Shown in pieces: positions 58,652 through 64,000 of a stretch of DNA of 64,000 nt. The stretch lies in contig CBDBUY010000009.1 in assembly GCA_965212145.1 (NCBI GenBank), forward strand, positions 930,001 to 994,000, given 5' to 3'. The notes under the pieces were generated by a model. That model was not told the origin of the DNA. It searched no databases and saw nothing but the letters and a program-made list of their open reading frames with translations. The translations under genes and the position numbers were made by a program. Positions within the stretch are counted from its first letter, which is position 1; each line of letters starts with the position of its first letter. This DNA comes from JAAEPI01 sp965212145. Its GTDB lineage: Bacteria > Bacteroidota > Bacteroidia > Cytophagales > Cyclobacteriaceae.

Positions 58652-61618
58652 ATGAGATTTAAACTACTGGCTTTATTGTTAGGTGTGATCACCACATTGC
58701 AGGCTCAGAACTACATCAGTGAGCAGCAGCCTGATTTTTATTTCAATGAGGCAATCTCACTGTACCAATCTGGTGATTATACGGCAGCCAAGCAGCTGAT
58801 TGATAAATACTTAGTGCATGAAGAAACCCCGGAAGCGCTGTACTATCGGGCGATGAGTGCCATTCGAAGTGAGCAGAAAGCGGGCGAATACTATGTGAAT
58901 TCATTCGTGAAGAATTACCCACTGCACCCGCTAGCACACAAGGCGAAGTTTGAACTAGGTCATCATTATTTCACCAAAAGAAATTATCAAAAAGCACTTC
59001 TAACATTCGGAGGAATGAACATTGATGCCTTGGACAAGAAGCAAGAGGAGCAAGCGCAGTTTGAGAAAGGCTACTCTTTGTTACAAATGAAAATCACTAA
59101 TCAAGGAGTCGAAGCATTGAAAGCGGCTTATGAATTCAATGGAGATTTCAAGCATGAGTCAGCTTATTACATCGGCGTGATGTCCGAGGGCGGGGAGGCT
59201 GAAAAATGGCTTCTGGCAGCAGCTGAAGATGAAGAATGGCAAACGAAATCGGCCATTTATCTTTCTCAGATTTATTTGAACTCTGGCGAATATGAGAAGT
59301 TGCAAACGCTCAACCAACCGATCCTCTCCAAGGCACGAACCAAGGAGAATTTCCAGCTTCATATGTACACTGGAGAAAGTTATTACCAGGAAGAAAAGTA
59401 TCGCCAGGCGACCAGATATTATGGGGATGGGCTGGCCTTGGGTGCAGGCAAGGCGGATGCCGAGACTTTGTTCAAAATAGGCCACTCGTACTATGAAATT
59501 GGTGAGAAGGAAAAAGCGATTGAACAACTTAAACTTTCTGGCCTTAACGAGACCGCAACCGGTCAGGCCAGTGCCTTTCAATTGGCCAAAATTTATACGG
59601 AGATCGGGCAACTATCTTCTGCACTCAACGCATACGAAATTGCTGGAGAAAGCGATCATGATCCCAAGATTCAGGAAGAGGCCCAATTTCTGGCGGGTAA
59701 GATCAGCGTCCAGTTAGGGCAGTTCGGCCAGGCCATTCAAAAGCTCGAGTCATTTCTAGGCAACTTTCCTTCAAGCGACATGGCAGACGAAGCGAATGAA
59801 TTATTGTCGAGCGCCTACTTGAATACGTCGAATTACGATTTGGTCATCGCACATTTCGAGAAGATCAATTCGACGAGTCGGATAGTCAAGAAGAATTACC
59901 AGCAAGTGACTTTGCTAAAAGGTATGCAATCGTTCAGTGACCGGCAGGTAGAAGTGGCAATGACGTATTTACGAAAGAGTGTTCAAAGTCCGGTGGACCG
60001 AGCCAAAGAAGTAGAGGCGTATTATTGGATCGGAGAATGTGAGTTCATTTTAGGAAATACTGACAAGGCAAAAACTGCTTACAATAAGGCCAAGAACCTG
60101 GATTCAACAAATCCATTGCCTGAATACGGCTTAGGATATCTGGCGTACAATGATAAAGACTATGCCACAGCGAAGAATCATTTCCAGGCCTTCAGGAATA
60201 AGCTGAAGGTGCCTCATCCATTTAGATCTGATGCTACCCTGAGGATTTCTGATTGCGATTACGCTCTAAAAAACTACGACGCAGCACTGAGTGGCTATAA
60301 TTCGCTTTCGGGATCATCGGTGGCGCAGGATTACATTCAATATCAGATCGGATTGATTCATCAATTGAACGGTCGGGTTGAACCTGCAGTGAGCGCGTAC
60401 ATGCGGGTCATTGAAATGCAGAATTCGACCTATCGAGACAATGCCCTCTTCCAAATTGCTCAGACCCATTTTGAGGATGCCAATTTTGAATCATCGATCA
60501 CTGCTTTTACCAGTTACATTAATCAATATCCCAATGAAAATCTCGCTCCTTTGGCTAGGATCAAAAGAGGACTTTGTTACTTCAATCAAACCAATTTTGA
60601 ATTGGCACAGTCAGATTACCAATTCGTGCTAGATAATCACATCACGCACCCGGCCGCTCAGAATGCACTATTGGGTATTCAGGAGTTGCAGAAACAAGGA
60701 GTTGAAATTGATTTTGAGACTTATCTCAGCGTCTACCGGGCTGCTCATCCGGAGGATTCCAGCCTGGAGACTATTGAGTTTGAGCAAGGAAAAGCACTTT
60801 ACTTCGCTGCGAAGTATGATCAAGCAGTTCTCAAGTTTGAAGCACTACTTAATTCCAACCCTAATGGAGCGTTCACAGAGGATATCATTTATTACCTGGG
60901 AGACTCCTACGACAAAATCGGGGAGCTCAACAAGGCAAATAACAACTATGAAAAAATCATCGCCATGTCACCGTCTAAATACCTCAATCGGGTTTTGGAT
61001 AAGAGGGGCAAATTGTTGTTAACTCTTGGAGAAGGCAACAAGGCCATTGAGAATTATACCCTACTGAAAACCCAGAGCAAAAACCGAAAGGAAAATTACC
61101 TAAGCACTGAGGGCTTGATGAAGTCATTTTTTCTGACGGAAGATTTCCAAAAATCCATCGAGCAAGGGCGGATGATTACGGATGCTGAATGGAAGCCTTC
61201 AAATGCAGAAAATGAGGCATTCTTATATATTGGAAAATCACTGATTAGACTAGGTGATAGCACGGCAGCAGTTGATGAATTCTTAAAAGTCATCAATGGT
61301 AGTTCGGATGAATTGGCCGCTGAGGCGAAATACCGAATCGGAGAAATTCAATTCCAGCAAGGAAATCATCAACAATCTCTGGAGACGCTCTTTCAGTTAA
61401 ATTCCAGCTATGGCGCCTATCAAAATTGGATCGGAAAGTCCTTTTTGCTGATCGCGGATAATTACATCGCCACGGAAGAATGGCTGCAGGCCAAGGCAAC
61501 ACTGAATTCATTGATAGAAAATTTCCCGAACGAGGGAGTGAAATCACAGGCCAGAGCCAAACTAAGGCAGATAGAAGCTGCACAAAACGCTAAAATCTCT
61601 CAAGACACCATCAAATGA
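58652..61618 (+). CDS. Large exported TPR protein
   Basis: A 988-residue protein with a signal peptide (to TLQAQ) and roughly 20-25 TPR-like repeats along its length (FYFNEAISLYQSGDYTAAKQL, AKFELGHHYFTKRNYQKALLT, AYYWIGECEFILGNTDKAKTA, ALFQIAQTHFEDANFESSI and others). It ends in KISQDTIK. It should lie in the periplasm. The stop overlaps the following barrel gene by four bases (ATGA), so the two are made together and may act as one outer-membrane complex. The role is unknown; a link to surface assembly or secretion is possible. Confidence 0.85.
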   Translation: MRFKLLALLLGVITTLQAQNYISEQQPDFYFNEAISLYQSGDYTAAKQLIDKYLVHEETPEALYYRAMSAIRSEQKAGEYYVNSFVKNYPLHPLAHKAKFELGHHYFTKRNYQKALLTFGGMNIDALDKKQEEQAQFEKGYSLLQMKITNQGVEALKAAYEFNGDFKHESAYYIGVMSEGGEAEKWLLAAAEDEEWQTKSAIYLSQIYLNSGEYEKLQTLNQPILSKARTKENFQLHMYTGESYYQEEKYRQATRYYGDGLALGAGKADAETLFKIGHSYYEIGEKEKAIEQLKLSGLNETATGQASAFQLAKIYTEIGQLSSALNAYEIAGESDHDPKIQEEAQFLAGKISVQLGQFGQAIQKLESFLGNFPSSDMADEANELLSSAYLNTSNYDLVIAHFEKINSTSRIVKKNYQQVTLLKGMQSFSDRQVEVAMTYLRKSVQSPVDRAKEVEAYYWIGECEFILGNTDKAKTAYNKAKNLDSTNPLPEYGLGYLAYNDKDYATAKNHFQAFRNKLKVPHPFRSDATLRISDCDYALKNYDAALSGYNSLSGSSVAQDYIQYQIGLIHQLNGRVEPAVSAYMRVIEMQNSTYRDNALFQIAQTHFEDANFESSITAFTSYINQYPNENLAPLARIKRGLCYFNQTNFELAQSDYQFVLDNHITHPAAQNALLGIQELQKQGVEIDFETYLSVYRAAHPEDSSLETIEFEQGKALYFAAKYDQAVLKFEALLNSNPNGAFTEDIIYYLGDSYDKIGELNKANNNYEKIIAMSPSKYLNRVLDKRGKLLLTLGEGNKAIENYTLLKTQSKNRKENYLSTEGLMKSFFLTEDFQKSIEQGRMITDAEWKPSNAENEAFLYIGKSLIRLGDSTAAVDEFLKVINGSSDELAAEAKYRIGEIQFQQGNHQQSLETLFQLNSSYGAYQNWIGKSFLLIADNYIATEEWLQAKATLNSLIENFPNEGVKSQARAKLRQIEAAQNAKISQDTIK

Positions 61619-63249
61619 GGAAGTTAGTTTACATAGGAGCATTGCTGACAATGATAGCTGGATTCGCACAGGTAGGAGAGGTCAGCTCAGAAGAAATTGT
61701 GATTGAGAAAAACAAGGAAATAACCCTGCCTCGTGCGGATAAATTGTATCTCCCTGTAACTCCGCCCGATCCGGTAAGGGATTCGATCCGCCTTTCATTC
61801 AATGTATCTTCTCCTAGGTTCAACATTCCGGCCTATGCCCCGAACGTCGTTCCATATGCGTACATAGCGAGACGACAACAGTTGACGTATCAAAATTTCT
61901 TCAAACTAGGCTATGGCAGTTTCGGGTCACCCTTGGTTTCAGCCTATGCTGGAAAGGAGACCAAGAAATTAACCTGGGGAGCTTGGTTGCATCATGAGAG
62001 CTTCGCAAAAGGGCCAGTCAGAAACACTCAGAGTGGGTCTTCAACAAGCTATGCAGATGTCTTTGCAACGTTACAAAACCGTAGATGGTCGTTCACCCCG
62101 ACGGTCGGATGGCAATCGAATGCATATCGGTTTTACGGGTATGACGACTCAGATACAAGAGCCACAGACGATAAAAGCTCTGTATCAAATGTTCGTTTTT
62201 CGGCATCACTAGAGGAAATCTATGACAATAAGTTTTCGATTGAGTTCAAACCTACTTTCATCTCCACTAATCAAAGCACTCCTTCCGGTGCACCATCAAG
62301 CTCAGAAAGCTATTTCGATCTTAGCACAAAAGGGAGCTACAAATTCGATAGCACTTTGTCTGCAGGAGTGGAATTACAGCTTGGAGCGATTTCTTTCACA
62401 AGCGAGTCAAAAATCAACAGAAACTATACGATCGTCAATCCTTGGGTTGGAGTCCAGCGACCAAATCTTTTCATCAAAGCAGGAGTGCAAATCGCCGCTA
62501 CCAATGACACGATTATCAGTGGCACCAAAAGCTTTTTCTATCCTGATATTTCTGCTGAGTGGACAGGTGTTCCCGGCTGGACAGTCTATGGAAGTCTAAG
62601 TGGTCAGCTTAGACCGGTCACTTTCAACGGACTGACCCAAGAGAATGTCTTTTTGGATGATAGCTTAACCATGGCACATGAGAATGTGCAAACGAGTATT
62701 GGAGGAGGAATCAGAGGAGCTATCACTTCAAAGGTTCATCTGAACACTGGGGTTAATCTTTCCTCGGTAAAAAATATGAGCTTCTTTGCACCCTCGTTAA
62801 GCGATAGTGCAAGATTTATAATTCTAGTTGATCCTGAGGCTGTTACAGTATTTAATCTATATGGTCAATTGAATTGGCAGCCGCGCTTTGGGACCCACAT
62901 TGGGATGCGTGCAGACATATACGGTTATGGAATCGATACCTATGATGAAGCTTGGAATCGTCCGGGTTTCAAGTTGTCAATGGATTGGATTCAACGATAC
63001 TCTGATAAGATTAGCTCGAGAATGATTTTAACTTCATTGGCCGGGATCAAAGCACCTGCTCCGGTTACTTACGAGTCCCAAACCCTTGATGCCATCGTTG
63101 ACCTAAGCATAGAAGGAACCTATCGGATAAATGATCGCGCTGAGGCGTTCGTCTTATTTCAAAATGTCTTTGGAGGTGAATATCAACGCTTCCTAAACTA
63201 TCCAGCTCGAGGATTGGCATTTAAACTAGGTGGAACCTACCGATTCTAA
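61615..63249 (+). CDS. Outer-membrane beta-barrel protein coupled to the large TPR protein
   Basis: A 544-residue barrel protein with a signal peptide (to AGFAQ). A short N-terminal segment (about 20-85) is followed by strands such as FFKLGYGSFGSPLVSAYAG, LTWGAWLHHESF, FSIEFKPTFISTN, and the last strand ends GGTYRF in Phe. There is no plug domain of the usual TonB-receptor size, although the barrel resembles that of TonB receptors. It is translationally coupled to the TPR gene. Function unknown. Confidence 0.75.
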   Translation: MRKLVYIGALLTMIAGFAQVGEVSSEEIVIEKNKEITLPRADKLYLPVTPPDPVRDSIRLSFNVSSPRFNIPAYAPNVVPYAYIARRQQLTYQNFFKLGYGSFGSPLVSAYAGKETKKLTWGAWLHHESFAKGPVRNTQSGSSTSYADVFATLQNRRWSFTPTVGWQSNAYRFYGYDDSDTRATDDKSSVSNVRFSASLEEIYDNKFSIEFKPTFISTNQSTPSGAPSSSESYFDLSTKGSYKFDSTLSAGVELQLGAISFTSESKINRNYTIVNPWVGVQRPNLFIKAGVQIAATNDTIISGTKSFFYPDISAEWTGVPGWTVYGSLSGQLRPVTFNGLTQENVFLDDSLTMAHENVQTSIGGGIRGAITSKVHLNTGVNLSSVKNMSFFAPSLSDSARFIILVDPEAVTVFNLYGQLNWQPRFGTHIGMRADIYGYGIDTYDEAWNRPGFKLSMDWIQRYSDKISSRMILTSLAGIKAPAPVTYESQTLDAIVDLSIEGTYRINDRAEAFVLFQNVFGGEYQRFLNYPARGLAFKLGGTYRF

Positions 63250-63334
63250 TTTCAGGATTTACCCTCAATTATCCTTAAAAAAGCCGTCAATATTTCAGTT
63301 TTGATTATCTTGGTTCGAACAAAAATCAACCTTC

Positions 63335-64000
63335 ATGGCCGAAGAAAATAAGAATCAAGATCCTGAGGAAGAAAAAAACGAAAACGCGAATGACGATGAT
63401 TTCGGTTTGCCGGATTTCGAATTTGAAGCCTTAGATGACGATGATGAGGATGACGCTCCTGCAGCATCTTCTGATGAACCAGACACTGCACCAAGTGAGA
63501 CTGAGGAAGAAGTTCCTAGTATGGATGCTGATGATCTGGAAGATTTAGATCTTGACGGAGTTGAGGACTTAGATCTTGATGATCTGGATTTGGAAGATCT
63601 GGATTTGGATGACGTTGATCTTGAGGACGTTGACCTGGATGATCTGGACAGTGATTTGGATGATATTGACGCCACTATTGAAGAAACAAGTGTGCCGGAA
63701 AGCAATGATGAACCTACGGATTCTGCTAGTGATGATTCGGTGGATGAGCCTGTAGGGGAGTTGGAAGACGATGGCCTTTTTTATGAAGAAGAGTCATTCG
63801 AAGATTTTGATGGAGATTTTAGTGAGGAGAAAACGGAAGCAAGCCAAGAAGTTGAGGCTTCCTTGCAAGAATCTGATGGATCGGAGTTTTTAGAAGAAGA
63901 AGTAGAAGGAGCCGAGCCATCCGATGCTGCAGATGGTAACATTTTTGGTGACGATGATGATTCTGAGTTAGACTTGGGCGAGGATGATCTTTCGGGACTG
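63335..64000 (+). CDS. Very acidic, Asp/Leu-rich repeat protein (3' end outside window)
   Basis: From an ATG at 63335 the frame is open to the last base, 222 codons. It starts MAEENKNQDPEEEKNEN, then has DDFGLPDFEFEAL and a long degenerate repeat of 'DLD' and 'EDLDL' type around residues 65-115. Nearly all charges are negative, with Lys confined to a few places and no hydrophobic helix so far. It is likely a disordered cytoplasmic N-terminus of a larger protein whose globular or membrane part lies beyond the window. I do not recognise it. It stands alone after the barrel gene. Confidence 0.75.
   Translation, partial: MAEENKNQDPEEEKNENANDDDFGLPDFEFEALDDDDEDDAPAASSDEPDTAPSETEEEVPSMDADDLEDLDLDGVEDLDLDDLDLEDLDLDDVDLEDVDLDDLDSDLDDIDATIEETSVPESNDEPTDSASDDSVDEPVGELEDDGLFYEEESFEDFDGDFSEEKTEASQEVEASLQESDGSEFLEEEVEGAEPSDAADGNIFGDDDDSELDLGEDDLSGL

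Noticed and set aside
63355..63705. Ser/Lys-rich minus-strand frame
   Set aside because: Produced by the GAT/GAG-rich repeats of the acidic plus-strand gene read in reverse; low-complexity artefact.
1..64000. CRISPR arrays, insertion sequences, prophage or toxin-antitoxin systems
   Set aside because: No regularly spaced direct repeats, no transposase or integrase motifs and no terminal inverted repeats were seen; gene content is housekeeping and envelope functions.

Overview
The window is a gene-dense stretch of a chromosome from a Bacteroidota bacterium, most likely of the Cytophagales/Cytophagia type; I cannot name a genus. Four kinds of evidence support this. Promoters match TAnnTTTG and there are no clear Shine-Dalgarno sites. 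Bacteroidota-type families are common (DUF5683, DUF6913, a Porin_10-like porin, a histone H1-like small protein, a large PurF paralogue, long LepB, short DapB). Many proteins carry Sec signal peptides or end in an outer-membrane beta-barrel strand. Finally, the single tRNA gene lacks an encoded CCA end. No rRNA, insertion sequence, prophage, CRISPR array or resistance island is visible, so this reads as core chromosome.

Layout. 1-3.9 kb: parA (partial)-parB-DUF5683-dapB-lepB, all overlapping or nearly so. 3.9-6.4 kb (minus): NUDIX-DUF819-esterase. 6.5-9.7 kb: two unknown envelope proteins, then an ECF sigma/anti-sigma/Spy-like cassette. 9.9-14.9 kb: MarR, a UspA tandem, a class V aminotransferase, a probable small RNA with its own terminator, a TPR protein, and a TAXI-type binding lipoprotein with a transmembrane tail. 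15-18.5 kb: a barrel protein, an NlpC/P60 peptidase and an MMPL/RND exporter. 18.6-22.8 kb: thyA, sdaAB, and a TolC-adaptor pair. 22.8-26.7 kb (minus): accC-DUF1015-maf and a thioredoxin-fold protein. 26.8-28.3 kb: an alpha-oxoamine synthase for sphingolipid or sulfonolipid base synthesis, and a histone H1-like protein. 28.4-31.8 kb (minus): ligA-DUF6913-dapA. 31.8-39.9 kb: the CCA enzyme, TPR, SRPBCC, a cation/proton antiporter, a PhoX-like phosphatase coupled to MsrA, GNAT and a barrel protein. 40-44.7 kb (minus): doxX-TPR lipoprotein-thrS-infC-rpmI-rplT. 44.8-47.8 kb: a second (lipoprotein) MsrA, an alpha/beta hydrolase, manA and tRNA-Asp. 47.9-52.4 kb: accA-acyltransferase, a zinc-ribbon coiled coil with Nif3, and lpxK. 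52.4-63.2 kb: porin-miaE, purF-like, SRAP, holA, and a giant TPR protein coupled to a barrel protein. The window ends inside a very acidic repeat-rich protein.

Functional themes are chromosome segregation and replication/repair (ParAB, LigA, HolA, SRAP), translation (ThrS, IF3, L35, L20, tRNA-Asp, CCA enzyme, MiaE), lipid and envelope synthesis (AccA, AccC, acyltransferase, LpxK, oxoamine synthase, DapA/DapB, LepB), and envelope stress or methionine repair (ECF cassette, two MsrA, UspA).

The most interesting signals are: a structured noncoding transcript at about 12.3-12.55 kb; an anti-sigma protein whose periplasmic part has no Lys or Arg and which lies next to a strongly basic Spy-like partner; infC whose family-length reading frame has no ATG and probably starts at ATC; and a set of TAnnTTTG promoters lying 4-6 bases from start codons, which predicts leaderless or nearly leaderless mRNAs. 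I found no convincing new defence or mobile system.
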